Assembly: GCF_004342005.1 (NCBI RefSeq)
Contig: NZ_SMBX01000006.1
Span: 124,001 to 188,000, forward strand
Origin: Paracandidimonas soli
GTDB lineage: Bacteria > Pseudomonadota > Gammaproteobacteria > Burkholderiales > Burkholderiaceae_B
Length of the DNA: 64,000 bases
Direction of reading: 5' to 3'
Below the pieces are notes generated by a model, which saw nothing but the letters and a program-made list of their open reading frames with translations, searched no databases and was not told where the DNA came from. Position numbers and translations under genes: made by a program. Positions 1 to 8,520 of the stretch are shown piece by piece. The stretch's first letter is position 1. Each line of letters begins with the position of its first letter.

Positions 1-719
1 TGGAGATTGGCGAACATGCGAGCCAGGGTTTCGAGCAGGCGTATATCTTCCCCGCTGTACTGGCGGCGATGCCTGACCGAGTCGAAGCCAATGAAGCCGA
101 TGCACTGGGCGTCGGCCATGATCGGCACCGTAATCAGGCTTTTGATGTCCTGCGCCGCAAGTTCTTGCCGAAAATCCGGATTGGTCAGATTCGAGGCATC
201 GTTCATCACCACCGGTTCGCCGCGCTGATGCGCAGCGAGCCACCTGTCTGCGTGCAGATCGTTGATCGGAAAACAGGAATGGGAGTGGGTCTGCGCGCTG
301 ATCCCCGGGGCGCACCATTCATACCGGTAATGCGCCAGGCCGCGGCCGAAGTCATATTCGAACACATAGGCGCGATCGGCACCCGTGAACTGGGCTACAT
401 CTCTCAATGCGTCGGTAATCCGGCCTTCCAGCGCTTCGGAATCATTGTGGATGAGCGTGGTGGCAATCCGCGCCATCAGTTCTGAAAACGGGAGTTTTCC
501 ATCGGCGCAGCGGTCATACAGATCGGCTCGGGCGAACAGGCCCTGGGCGACATTAACGGCCATTCCCTGTTCGCAAAGAGAGCCGAGGCTGGCGGCAATC
601 TGTGGCTGTGTGCAAGCGAGACCGGCGCTTTTCAGTATCGACGCGAGATCATCCAGGCAGATTGGTCGACCGTCGGCAGGCAGCCTGTACAAAACATTCA
701 GGTTCAGCAGATCGCTCAT
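1..719 (-). CDS. GAF-domain signalling protein, N-terminal part (truncated by window edge)
   Basis: The frame is open on the minus strand from an ATG at 719 to the window edge, giving 239 codons without a stop. The first ~75 residues (starting MSDLLNLNVLYRL) are not recognised. From about residue 80 the sequence reads as a GAF domain, with segments such as GADRAYVFEYDF, SLITVPIMADAQCIGFIGFD and the closing helix EDIRLLETLARMFANLQ. GAF domains bind small ligands or mediate dimerisation and usually precede a kinase, GGDEF/EAL or HTH output module, which here would lie off the window. No strong Shine-Dalgarno is visible before the ATG. The output function is unknown. Confidence 0.75.
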   Translation of the reverse strand, partial: MSDLLNLNVLYRLPADGRPICLDDLASILKSAGLACTQPQIAASLGSLCEQGMAVNVAQGLFARADLYDRCADGKLPFSELMARIATTLIHNDSEALEGRITDALRDVAQFTGADRAYVFEYDFGRGLAHYRYEWCAPGISAQTHSHSCFPINDLHADRWLAAHQRGEPVVMNDASNLTNPDFRQELAAQDIKSLITVPIMADAQCIGFIGFDSVRHRRQYSGEDIRLLETLARMFANL

Positions 720-960
720 CTAAATCTCAGTTGCTTGAGACAGGATTGTACGGTAATCGGTTTGACGGTCGGAGTCCATGCAGGCTATCACCTGTTGTGG
801 AGCAGTTGTAACAGGCGCGGGCCGCAATGGCCGGTGGCGTGGAAGACGGGTGCGTCCTGGGGGGGCGATGCCCGGAGCGCATTCTGGTTGAACAAGGCTG
901 CTGGCCTGCTCTTCAGGGGTTCAGCGTACAATACTTGCCTGCTTGCTTGTATCTTTTTCC

Positions 961-992
961 AATGGGTTCCCTAACCCCATTTATCAAAAAGG
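961..992 (+). promoter_or_regulatory. preQ1-I riboswitch overlapping the ribosome binding site of the yhhQ-like gene
   Basis: Stem P1 is AATGGG (961-966) with CCCATT (976-981), closing the loop TTCCCTAAC. An A-rich tail follows and runs into the Shine-Dalgarno (TATCAAAAAGG, 982-992). The ATG of the transporter is six bases further on. The layout closely resembles the minimal Thermoanaerobacter tengcongensis preQ1-I aptamer: a GGG..CCCC stem, a UAAC-type loop end, an A-rich tail ending in AAGG. Known aptamers of this class sequester the SD when preQ1 is bound. The downstream gene encodes a queuosine-precursor transporter, which agrees with a translational OFF switch. It was recognised by eye, not by a covariance model. 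Confidence 0.82.
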
Positions 993-997
993 CCGTC

Positions 998-1678
998 ATG
1001 ACTCCCATTTCCGTCCCGCATTCGCGGGTGCCGCTCTATCTTTCCCTGCTCGTCGCGTTTCACACGCTCATCATTATCTCCAGCAACTATCTGGTGCAGC
1101 TGCCGATCGATCTGTTCGGTTTTCACAGCACCTGGGGAGCGTTCAGCTTTCCCTTCATTTTCCTGGCCACCGACCTGACCGTGCGTCTGATCGGCAAGAC
1201 GCAGGCGCGCAGTGTGATCGCGCGCACGATGGTTCCGGCGTTGATCGCTTCTTATGTGGTGTCGGTGCTGTTTCATGAAGGCCGATTCAATGGCCTGGAC
1301 GCGCTCGGCGAATTCAACGCCGTCGTGTTCCGCATTGCTTTCGCGAGTTTCGTCGCCTATGTGCTCGGGCAGTTGATGGACGTGCATGTGTTCGACCGCG
1401 TGCGACGCAGTACCGTGCAGTGGTGGGTGGCTCCGGCGGCGTCTTCAGTCTTCGGTCAGGCGCTGGATACGGCGGCTTTCTTCAGTGTCGCCTTCTGGCG
1501 CAGCAGCAATCCGTTCATGGCGGCGAATTGGGTGGAAATCGCTGTGGTCGATTATGTAATCAAGCTGCTGGTCAGCCTGTTGCTGTTCGTGCCGCTGTAT
1601 GGGATTGCGCTGAATGCCATCGTCCGGTTCCTCCTCAGGAGCCATACGTTCGACAGCAACGCCACGCCCGGCGCTTGA
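998..1678 (+). CDS. yhhQ: Queuosine precursor transporter (YhhQ / VUT family, DUF165)
   Basis: This is a 226-residue integral membrane protein with about six hydrophobic segments. The family hallmarks include FHSTWGAFSFPFIFLATDLT near the N-terminus and an internal Q(A)LDTAAFFSVAFW stretch. YhhQ-family proteins import queuosine precursors (preQ0/preQ1) across the inner membrane for tRNA modification. The ATG at 998 is preferred over in-frame upstream codons (827, 962) because those fall before or inside the preQ1 riboswitch, whose AAAGG is correctly spaced from 998. The gene is followed closely by the convergent ABC-transporter ATPase gene. The riboswitch and the family assignment support each other. 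Confidence 0.9.
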   Translation: MTPISVPHSRVPLYLSLLVAFHTLIIISSNYLVQLPIDLFGFHSTWGAFSFPFIFLATDLTVRLIGKTQARSVIARTMVPALIASYVVSVLFHEGRFNGLDALGEFNAVVFRIAFASFVAYVLGQLMDVHVFDRVRRSTVQWWVAPAASSVFGQALDTAAFFSVAFWRSSNPFMAANWVEIAVVDYVIKLLVSLLLFVPLYGIALNAIVRFLLRSHTFDSNATPGA

Positions 1679-1697
1679 AAGTATTGCAACGACTCTA

Positions 1698-2555
1698 TCA
1701 AAACGGCGGCTGTTGTCTTGTATCCGATTGATGATGCCGTACCATGAAGCGCTCCACATACTCATTGGCCGGATGGTTGCGGATGTCGTCCGGGCTCCCC
1801 ACCTGCTCCACCTTGCCATCGCGCAGGATGACAATGTTCTGGCCCAGGCGCAGGGCCTCTTCGATGTCGTGCGTAATGAAGACGACGGTCTTCTGCAGCC
1901 GCTGCTGCAAGGCCAGCATCTGGTCCTGCATGTCGCGGCGTATCAGCGGGTCCAGGGCCGAGAATGCTTCGTCCATCAGGAGGACGTCGGCATCGGTCGC
2001 CAAAGCGCGCGCCAGCCCCACTCTCTGGCGCATGCCTCCCGATAGTTCGTCGGGATAGTTTTTTTCATAGCCGAGCAGGCCTACTCTCTCCAGCCAGACA
2101 GCGGCCGCCTCGCGGGCCTGCTTCTGGCTTTCGCCGCGCACGTGCAGGCCGAACGCCACATTGTCGATGACGTTGACGTGCGGCAGCAGGCCGAAGTTCT
2201 GGAACACCATGCTGACGCGGCGTCGGCGTAGTTCGCGCAGCTCGGGCATGCTCAAGTCCAGGATGTTGCTGCCGTCGATCAGGATCTGACCGGCCGAGGG
2301 ATCGATCAGGCGATTCAGATGCCTGACCAGGGTGGATTTGCCTGATCCCGACAAGCCCATGATGCAGGATATCCGGCCGGCGGCAAGTCTTGCGCTGACC
2401 CCGGCCAGGCCCACGTTGCAGCCGGTTTCGGCCTGGACGCTGGCTTTGTCGGCACCCTGGCGCAATAGCTCGACTGCCTTGGTCTCCCGGGGGCCGCCTT
2501 CGCGAGGCCCGAAGACCTTGTACACGTCGCATATCTCTATTTTTGCGTCGTTCAT
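1698..2555 (-). CDS. Glycine betaine/choline-type ABC transporter ATP-binding protein (ProV/OpuAA-like)
   Basis: A 285-residue ABC ATPase. Walker A is GLSGSGKST (about residues 68-76), the signature is LSGGMRQR, Walker B is VLLMDEAFSALDP, and the switch His lies in FITHD. The N-terminal DVYKVFG plus an insert before the Walker A is typical of the ProV/OpuAA group, which energises quaternary-amine uptake. Unlike classical ProV (~400 aa) the protein stops soon after the nucleotide-binding domain, so the C-terminal CBS pair used for ionic-strength sensing is absent. Its ATG overlaps the stop of the upstream binding-protein/permease gene by 4 bp, so the two are translationally coupled. Substrate is inferred from family only. 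Confidence 0.9.
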   Translation of the reverse strand: MNDAKIEICDVYKVFGPREGGPRETKAVELLRQGADKASVQAETGCNVGLAGVSARLAAGRISCIMGLSGSGKSTLVRHLNRLIDPSAGQILIDGSNILDLSMPELRELRRRRVSMVFQNFGLLPHVNVIDNVAFGLHVRGESQKQAREAAAVWLERVGLLGYEKNYPDELSGGMRQRVGLARALATDADVLLMDEAFSALDPLIRRDMQDQMLALQQRLQKTVVFITHDIEEALRLGQNIVILRDGKVEQVGSPDDIRNHPANEYVERFMVRHHQSDTRQQPPF

Positions 2556-4516
2556 CGCAGTTTCTCCCGCGACGGATCAGGCCGCTGCCGGCGCGGCCGC
2601 CCGTAGGCCTGGGTGATCCGGTCTATGACGATGGCCAGTATGACGATGGCTGCTCCAGCCTGCAGACCACGGCCCACATCCAGCGTCTGAATGCCCGCCA
2701 GCACATCCTCGCCCAGGCCGCGCGCACCGATCATGGACGCCACCACCACCATGGCCAGCGCCATCATGGTGGTCTGATTGATTCCTGCCATGATGCTGGG
2801 CCGGGCCAGCGGGAGCGTGACCCGGGTCAGCATTTGCCAGCGGGTGACTCCGAAAGCCTGCGCGGCCTCCATGACGTCGGGGTCCACCTGGCGCAAGCCG
2901 AGCGTGGTCAAGCGGATCAGCGGCGGCACCGCATAGATGATGGTGGCGAACAGGGCCGGCACCTTGCCCAGGCCGAACAGCATCAGCACCGGAATCAGGT
3001 ACACGAAGCTGGGCAGGGTCTGCATGATGTCCAGCACGGGTGTCAGAATCCGGCGCAGGATGCGGCTGCGCGCGGCGATGATGCCTATCGGTACGCCCAG
3101 CACGATGGACACCAGTGTCGATACCAGCACCAGAGCGAATGTCTGTATGAGCTTGTCCCACAAACCCAGGGCGCCGACCAGGTATAGGCAGGCGGCGTAC
3201 AGTACCGCCGCTACCGGCTTGCGTGTGGCGTGCCACGACAGCGCGCCGACCAGCAGCAGGAATATCCAGGGCGGAATCGCCAGCATCAGGCGCTCGACGG
3301 GCAGCAGCAGACGGGTCAGCATGAAGTCGCTGACCTGGCGGAATACGCCGCCGTATTCCTTGACCATGCCCATGAGTTGCCGGTTCACAAAAGCGGCGGC
3401 GGACCAGTCCGGGAAGATGCCGCCGCCCGCCGTCGCTTCTGCGGCGGTATCCGGCGCGCTGGCGGGGCTATCGGAAGGTTCGATCATGCCCAGCGCCGAC
3501 GACACGCGCGCGCTTGCGGCCGTTGGTAGCCAGGCCCGCCATACGTCGGGGTGCTCGCGCAGGAACTGGTCGGCCATGGCCTCGCCGTTCTTGCGGGTCT
3601 CGGTCATTTCCAGAATCATGCGGTTCAGCAGCGCCGGCTCGAACTGGAGCTTTTCGAAAAATGCCACCAGCTCGGGATTCCGCTCGGCGAAGGGGGCGGA
3701 TGCGGCCACCGAAAGCTGCGCCCGCAGAAAGTCGGAGGAGCAAAGCTCGCCCTGGCCGGTGACGATGGTGTCCCAGCACGCCTTGTCGAAGGGATCCTGC
3801 TCTATCTTGTGGAACTTGTACTTGGCCATCAGGCCCGCGGGCTGCCAGTAGTAGAACAGGATGGGCCGGCCCCTGTCGTAGGCTGAGCTGATGGCTGCAT
3901 CCAGCGCGGCGCCGGTGCCGGCGCGAAAGTTGGTGTAATCATTCTCCAGGCCATGCAGCTGCAGCAGCCGGCTGTTGGTGTTTTCGCAGACCCAGCCCGA
4001 TGGACAGTTGAGAAAACGCCCCTTGCCGGGATCTTCGGGGTCGGCAAAGAGAGATTTGTACCGTGGCAGGTCGCGCCAACTGCGCAGGTCGGGAGCCGAG
4101 GCCTCTATCCCCCGTTCGGGGTCGCCATGGACCACATAGTGGGGAACATACCAGCCTTGTTCCGCTCCGTCGGTCAGGGTATCGCCCACAACTTCGACTT
4201 TTCCCTGTTCGATCGCCTCTTCGATGATGGGAGACCTGCCGGACCATATCTCCGCGATGATCTGCAGATCGTCCTGCACCAGGGCCGATTCGATAGCGGC
4301 TGAAGCGCCGGGTACGATCTCCGTCGCGCAGCCGTAGCCCGAGGCGAGCAGCTTGCGGACGACATGGGTGGTGAACGAAGCGCTTTCCCAGTTGAGGTCC
4401 GCCAGCCTGACGGGTTGCCCGTCATTGCAGGATGCCGTCTGCCCCTTGGCTGTCAACGGCAGCGTGCAGACCAGGCATATGGACGCCAGTGCGAGCACAC
4501 GCGGCAATTTTCCCAT
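2552..4516 (-). CDS. Fused substrate-binding protein and permease of a glycine betaine/choline-type ABC transporter
   Basis: A 654-residue fusion. A signal-peptide-like start (LALASICLVCTLPLTAKG) is followed by an OpuAC/ProX-type binding domain, residues ~25-320, containing ADLNWESASF and the aromatic-rich ILFYYWQPAG. A linker leads to transmembrane segments from ~370, and an inner-membrane permease domain ends the protein, with an EAA-type loop (EAAQAFGVTRWQMLTRVTLP). The order is binding domain first, permease second. In the well-known OpuABC fusions the binding domain is C-terminal. The SD AAAGGAG lies upstream of the ATG. With the coupled ATPase gene this makes a complete two-gene importer. 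Ligand not determinable. Confidence 0.9.
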   Translation of the reverse strand: MGKLPRVLALASICLVCTLPLTAKGQTASCNDGQPVRLADLNWESASFTTHVVRKLLASGYGCATEIVPGASAAIESALVQDDLQIIAEIWSGRSPIIEEAIEQGKVEVVGDTLTDGAEQGWYVPHYVVHGDPERGIEASAPDLRSWRDLPRYKSLFADPEDPGKGRFLNCPSGWVCENTNSRLLQLHGLENDYTNFRAGTGAALDAAISSAYDRGRPILFYYWQPAGLMAKYKFHKIEQDPFDKACWDTIVTGQGELCSSDFLRAQLSVAASAPFAERNPELVAFFEKLQFEPALLNRMILEMTETRKNGEAMADQFLREHPDVWRAWLPTAASARVSSALGMIEPSDSPASAPDTAAEATAGGGIFPDWSAAAFVNRQLMGMVKEYGGVFRQVSDFMLTRLLLPVERLMLAIPPWIFLLLVGALSWHATRKPVAAVLYAACLYLVGALGLWDKLIQTFALVLVSTLVSIVLGVPIGIIAARSRILRRILTPVLDIMQTLPSFVYLIPVLMLFGLGKVPALFATIIYAVPPLIRLTTLGLRQVDPDVMEAAQAFGVTRWQMLTRVTLPLARPSIMAGINQTTMMALAMVVVASMIGARGLGEDVLAGIQTLDVGRGLQAGAAIVILAIVIDRITQAYGRPRRQRPDPSREKLR

Positions 4517-4663
4517 TCGGATCGACTCCTTTAGCGGCTCTTGCGCAATCAGCCTCCCTCATATTGTTTTTTTAATGGATTGCGGCGTCATGCTCCCACA
4601 GTTTAGCCTTGGCGCCGCCGGGCTACAAAACGTCCGCGTTTTTCGGGCCGATGCTGCGGAAAA

Positions 4664-5047
4664 TCAGCGGGATGTCAGGCCGAGCTCCACGCAATCGGAG
4701 CCGCAGCTTCCCGGCGCTTTGGGCTCGGGGGAGGGGGAGGAGCGGTGCAGGACCGCCCGCGAGGGTGTGATCCGCAGCGATTCACCGATAAGAGCTGCCT
4801 GGCCGTCGACGATCAACGAGTAGCCCGCTTCGGATTCCGGCGGCCAGACCAGTCCGACGTCGGGTCGTGCAAGCGCGTTCGCACGAGTGCGGCGACCCAC
4901 ACGATCTATGACCAGGTCGCCGCCGTCCAGCGCCACGGCCGCCTGGACCACATGCGGCGGGCCTTTATCGCTGTTTGTCATCAGATAGGCGAAGCGGTAA
5001 CGCGTGATGACGCTTTCCAGGCTCTGCAATTCGACCGGAATACTCAT
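4664..5047 (-). CDS. Pyridoxamine 5'-phosphate oxidase-like FMN-binding protein
   Basis: A 127-residue protein with the split-barrel PPOX pattern: an N-terminal helix, then FAYLMTNSDKGPPHVVQAAVAL, a GRRTRANALARPDVGLVWPP segment that in the family contacts the flavin phosphate, and a beta-rich C-terminal half (GYSLIVDGQAALIG). Proteins of this group bind FMN, F420 or heme and often have undefined redox roles. A strong SD (GGAAGGG) precedes the ATG. The gene stands alone, between the ABC transporter and a small membrane protein on the same strand. The C-terminus (KAPGSCGSDCVELG) carries two cysteines of unknown meaning. Confidence 0.75.
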   Translation of the reverse strand: MSIPVELQSLESVITRYRFAYLMTNSDKGPPHVVQAAVALDGGDLVIDRVGRRTRANALARPDVGLVWPPESEAGYSLIVDGQAALIGESLRITPSRAVLHRSSPSPEPKAPGSCGSDCVELGLTSR

Positions 5048-5149
5048 GATCTGCCCTTCCTTCGTATTTCGTTTTCACGCAGCCCTGCCGGAGGGTTTTC
5101 CATCTGCCATTGGCCAGGGCGTTGACGCTCCGTGCGACAAGGCCGGCGC

Positions 5150-5368
5150 TTATTTGCGCCGACCTACGCCTATCACCACGAGACCGGCCACGATGGCCAG
5201 TACGCTGGCCCAGGGGGGGATGAAGACCGATTTCTCTGTTTCGGCGGTCGCCTTGACCGAGCCGATCTGAAGCACGGTCTCTTCGGATGTGTAGCTGAAA
5301 CCCTGGTAAACCAGGGCAATGGCGCCCAGTGCAATCAGCACGGCACCGACGATAACGGCGGGTTTCAT
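5150..5368 (-). CDS. Small two-helix membrane protein (72 aa), hypothetical
   Basis: The ATG at 5368 has a good SD (AGAGGA) seven bases upstream and gives 72 residues: MKPAVIVGAVLIALGAIALV, a short polar middle (SYTSEETVLQIGSVKATAETEK), and a second hydrophobic helix (ASVLAIVAGLVVIGVG) ending in RRK. The frame stays open further upstream but without a supported start. This architecture, two helices around a periplasmic loop, matches widely distributed small inner-membrane proteins of unknown function seen in many proteobacteria. No neighbour suggests a pathway. Confidence 0.7.
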   Translation of the reverse strand: MKPAVIVGAVLIALGAIALVYQGFSYTSEETVLQIGSVKATAETEKSVFIPPWASVLAIVAGLVVIGVGRRK

Positions 5369-5510
5369 CGGGATCCTCTTCTGGTCGTGATGATGCCAGG
5401 AAGATAGCACATCGGAAGGCCGCCAGGTGTCCTGGCAGTATTTGAAATCCCCATTCTTGCCCCCGCTGTGCTCCACACGCCAGGCCGGCCCACGGCCGGA
5501 TGGCCGGCAG

Positions 5511-6389
5511 TTATTGCGAGGCTCGTTCGAATCCGTATAGCTCGCAAGGGTTGTCGGCAAAGATCATCCGGCGGGTCTGGCCGGTTTCCATCCAGTCGTA
5601 GATCAGGTCCTGGATCAACGCATCGTCCGGTGCCGTTCGTCCAGGATTCACAATCGCGGAAACATGCGGCCAGTCGGTACCCCAGAGCATTCGCTGCGGC
5701 GCGGCCTTGATCCACTCGCGTACCAGTACGCCGGCATCCGCGTAGGCGGGTTCGCCATCAACGCTGTCGTGGTTGAGCCCGGAAATCTTGATCCAGGCGC
5801 GCCCGCCGTCGACCAGCCTGCGCAACACGTTCCAGGCTGGGTGAGACAGTGCGTCTGGCTGGGGAATGCGGCCCAGGTGGTCGATGACCAGTGTCGCCGG
5901 CAGTTCGGCCAGGTGTTTTTCCAGCGCGGGATAATCGCGTCCCAGTGCATGGATCTGCACGTGCCAGCCGAGGTCCGCGACCCTGCGGGACAGCTTCTGC
6001 ATCTGTTCTATTCCAGCCCCTGCCGGTCGCGCGAGATTGAAACGGATGCCGCGCACGCCTGCCGAGTCCAGCGCTTGCAGCTCGTCCGGCGAAGTGTGTT
6101 CGTCGATCACTGCCACGCCGCGGGCACTGCTCCCGAAGGAGGCCAGGGCTTCGCGCAGGCAGGCATTGTCGGTACCGTAGCTGGACGGCTGAACAATGAC
6201 GCTGCGGCTGACTCCCAGGCGCTCGCGCAACTGGGTATAGTCCCGTACCGTGGCGTCCGGGGGGCGGTAGTCCGCCTCGGGATGGTAGGCAAAACGCGTG
6301 TCGTAGATATGATGATGGCAGTCCACGCTGCCTGCGGGCAAGATGTGACGGGCGGATTCGGTTCCGCCAGACCAGGGAGCTGCCGTCAT
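5511..6389 (-). CDS. Amidohydrolase-superfamily lactonase (COG3618, 2-pyrone-4,6-dicarboxylate lactonase-like)
   Basis: A 292-residue TIM-barrel hydrolase. The metal-site motif VDCHHHIYD lies near residue 22 and the catalytic-Asp strand LWGTDWPH near residue 235, as in LigI (PDC hydrolase), L-fuconolactone hydrolases and D-galactarolactone isomerases. The family opens or isomerises lactones. The ATG overlaps the stop of the upstream dehydrogenase by 4 bp and has the SD GGA, so it is the last gene of a five-gene operon. With an RraA-type aldolase and two 2-hydroxyacid dehydrogenases in the same operon, a sugar-acid or aromatic-derived lactone is the likely substrate, but which one is not shown. 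A GC-rich inverted repeat just downstream (about 5481-5508) may terminate the transcript. Confidence 0.85.
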   Translation of the reverse strand: MTAAPWSGGTESARHILPAGSVDCHHHIYDTRFAYHPEADYRPPDATVRDYTQLRERLGVSRSVIVQPSSYGTDNACLREALASFGSSARGVAVIDEHTSPDELQALDSAGVRGIRFNLARPAGAGIEQMQKLSRRVADLGWHVQIHALGRDYPALEKHLAELPATLVIDHLGRIPQPDALSHPAWNVLRRLVDGGRAWIKISGLNHDSVDGEPAYADAGVLVREWIKAAPQRMLWGTDWPHVSAIVNPGRTAPDDALIQDLIYDWMETGQTRRMIFADNPCELYGFERASQ

Positions 6390-7438
6390 GATATGTCCTT
6401 CGTCCGAGGCTTGATTGTTGCGGATGTGGCGCCATTCCGGGTGTTCAGCAGCGCTGCCGCCCGATAAGCCTGCTGTGGATTCACCGCGCCTTCGGGCCAG
6501 TTGCCGGCAGCCAGGGCGGCAACCTGTCGTACGGTATCCATTACCTGGTGTTCTCGAGCTTCCGCCGTCATGCCGCCGACGTGCGGCATCAGCACTACAT
6601 CGGGGCGGTTCTCGAAGATCGCCGAGGGTTTCTGATCCGCGGCCCGCCCCACATCCAGGCCCGCGCCGCGCAGGCGGCCTTCGTTCAGGGCAGCCAGCAG
6701 GGCGTCTTCGTCCACGAGTTCGCCGCGCGCCAGGTTCAGGAAGCAGGCATGCGGTTGCATCATGCGGAAGGCGCAGGCGTTCATCAGATTACCGGTTTGC
6801 GGTGTCGATGCCGCCAGGCACACGACATAGTCGGATTCGGAAAGCAGCGTTTCGAACGCGGCGCCGTGCTCGCCGAGCTCCTCAGGTGGCAGGAAGGGAT
6901 CGTACGCGCGCACGATCATGCCCAGTGCGGCGGCGTGCCGGGCCAGTGCGCGGCCGATCCGGCCAAAGCCGATGATGCCCAGTCGCGTCCCTGCGATCTG
7001 CCTGGACTTGGCGACGACGGGCATATGGCCTTGCGCATATTCATGGCGAGCTTTCGAGATGCCGCGAGCCAGATCGAAGATCATTGCAAGAGCAAGCTCT
7101 GCGACGGCGGTGGAGAAGCCCGCGCTGGCGCGCGTGACCAATATGCCGTGCTCCGACGCTGCCGGTACATCGATGGTGCTGATGTCTACTGCGCCGCGCA
7201 GGAATGCCGACAGGTGCTGCGCGTGCGCAAAGGTTTCGCGGCTGCCGGCAACCGAGCGGTGGGCAATGATTACCTGACAGCCTGCGCTGGCATCGGCCAG
7301 TTCGCGGCCGGCCAGCACGCGGCCTGTGGTGTTGCGCACGACATCGGCATGGGCCTGCAGCGCCTTCAGGCCAGACTCGCTGTAGTAGCTGCCGAGCTCG
7401 TCGTCGGTGTAGGCAAGGAATACCTTGAGTCGTTCCAT
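6386..7438 (-). CDS. D-isomer-specific 2-hydroxyacid dehydrogenase (operon copy 1)
   Basis: A 350-residue NAD(P)-dependent dehydrogenase. The Rossmann motif is LGIIGFGRIGRALARHAAAL, the substrate-binding Arg lies in FLNLARGELVDEDALLAAL, and the catalytic His in VLMPHVGGMTAEA. The family interconverts 2-keto acids and D-2-hydroxyacids (phosphoglycerate, glyoxylate or hydroxypyruvate types). The C-terminus is about 25 residues longer than in the second copy (9296-10264), and the two are only distantly similar, so they probably act on different intermediates rather than being a recent duplication. The gene starts six bases after the Bug-receptor stop and overlaps the amidohydrolase start. Confidence 0.88.
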   Translation of the reverse strand: MERLKVFLAYTDDELGSYYSESGLKALQAHADVVRNTTGRVLAGRELADASAGCQVIIAHRSVAGSRETFAHAQHLSAFLRGAVDISTIDVPAASEHGILVTRASAGFSTAVAELALAMIFDLARGISKARHEYAQGHMPVVAKSRQIAGTRLGIIGFGRIGRALARHAAALGMIVRAYDPFLPPEELGEHGAAFETLLSESDYVVCLAASTPQTGNLMNACAFRMMQPHACFLNLARGELVDEDALLAALNEGRLRGAGLDVGRAADQKPSAIFENRPDVVLMPHVGGMTAEAREHQVMDTVRQVAALAAGNWPEGAVNPQQAYRAAALLNTRNGATSATIKPRTKDIS

Positions 7439-7444
7439 GGCGCA

Positions 7445-8434
7445 TCAATCCAGTGAAATGCCGTTCTTGCGTATGAGTTCGACCCAGCGTTGCGTGTCGG
7501 TCTTGATGTATTCGGCGAATTCCTGAGACGAGCTGACGAATGGCAGCATGCCGATCTCCGCCAGGCGTGTTACCAGTGCGGGATCCGTCAGCGATTTGCG
7601 AAGGGCTGCGTCCAATGTCTCGACGATCCGGGGAGGCGTCCCGGCCGGGGCGAACATGCCGACCCAGGTATTGGCATCGAAGCCGGGCAAGGTATCGCTG
7701 ATGGCGGGCAGGTTCATATCGACGATTTTTCCTGCGTCAGGCGCGCCGCTGATGCCCAGCGCCATGATTCTGCCGGCCTTGACGTTGCTGATGGTGGCCG
7801 GCACGGTATCGAACATCATGTCCACCTGCTTGCCCAGCAGGCCCGTGGTAGCCAGCGACGGGCTGCGGTACGGTACGTGAAGCAGGTCGATTCCAGCCAT
7901 CGATTTGAACATTTCCGCGGCGAGGTGGCTGGTGGTGCCCGGGCCTCCCGAGCCGTAGGTGTATTTTCCGGGCTCTGCGCGAGCCTTGTCGATGAGTTCC
8001 TGGATGGTCTTGACGCCTATGTCGGGGTTCACGACCAGGACCAGAGGGCCGCTGGCCACGCCGGAGACAGGCGCGAAATCCTTTACGGGATCGTAGGGCA
8101 GGGACTTGTACAGGCCGACGTTGATGGCGTGCGTGCTGATCGTGCCCAAGAGCAGGGTGTAGCCGTCCGGCTTGGCGCGGGCCGCCGCCTGGGTGCCAAT
8201 GACACCTGCTGCCCCTGCGCGGTTCTCTACGACGATGGGTTGCCCCAGCTCGACCGACAGTTTGTCGGCCATCAGCCGGGCTGCAATGTCGGTGAATCCC
8301 CCTGGCGCGAAGGCGACAATCAGGTTGATGGATCGGGATGGCCACTGTTCTGTCGCGGCGAACAGCGGCGCAGGTCCGGCGGCCAGCGCGAATAGGGATG
8401 ACTTCAGCAGGGTGCGGCGGTTTGGTTTGAACAT
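7445..8434 (-). CDS. Bug-family (TctC-like) tripartite tricarboxylate transporter substrate-binding protein
   Basis: A 329-residue periplasmic receptor. The N-terminus has an RR-containing start (NRRTLLKSSLFALAAGPAPLFA) resembling a Tat or Sec signal, then the Bug hallmarks WPSRSINLIVAFAPGGFTD and NRAGAAGVIGTQAAARAKPDG. Bug proteins bind carboxylates (citrate, nicotinate, amino acids) and are greatly expanded in Bordetella and relatives, usually without the TctA/TctB membrane subunits next door, as here. The SD is AAGGAG. In this operon it presumably captures the acid degraded by the neighbouring dehydrogenases, aldolase and lactonase. The nearby SLC13 carrier is an alternative uptake route. 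Confidence 0.92.
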   Translation of the reverse strand: MFKPNRRTLLKSSLFALAAGPAPLFAATEQWPSRSINLIVAFAPGGFTDIAARLMADKLSVELGQPIVVENRAGAAGVIGTQAAARAKPDGYTLLLGTISTHAINVGLYKSLPYDPVKDFAPVSGVASGPLVLVVNPDIGVKTIQELIDKARAEPGKYTYGSGGPGTTSHLAAEMFKSMAGIDLLHVPYRSPSLATTGLLGKQVDMMFDTVPATISNVKAGRIMALGISGAPDAGKIVDMNLPAISDTLPGFDANTWVGMFAPAGTPPRIVETLDAALRKSLTDPALVTRLAEIGMLPFVSSSQEFAEYIKTDTQRWVELIRKNGISLD

Positions 8435-8520
8435 GGTGTCTCCTTGTGAGTTCTTTTGCGGGGAAGGGCGGAGCGGGCGTTGCCTGCCGCCCTGGGTTTT
8501 GATGTGTGCATCCCTAAGGT

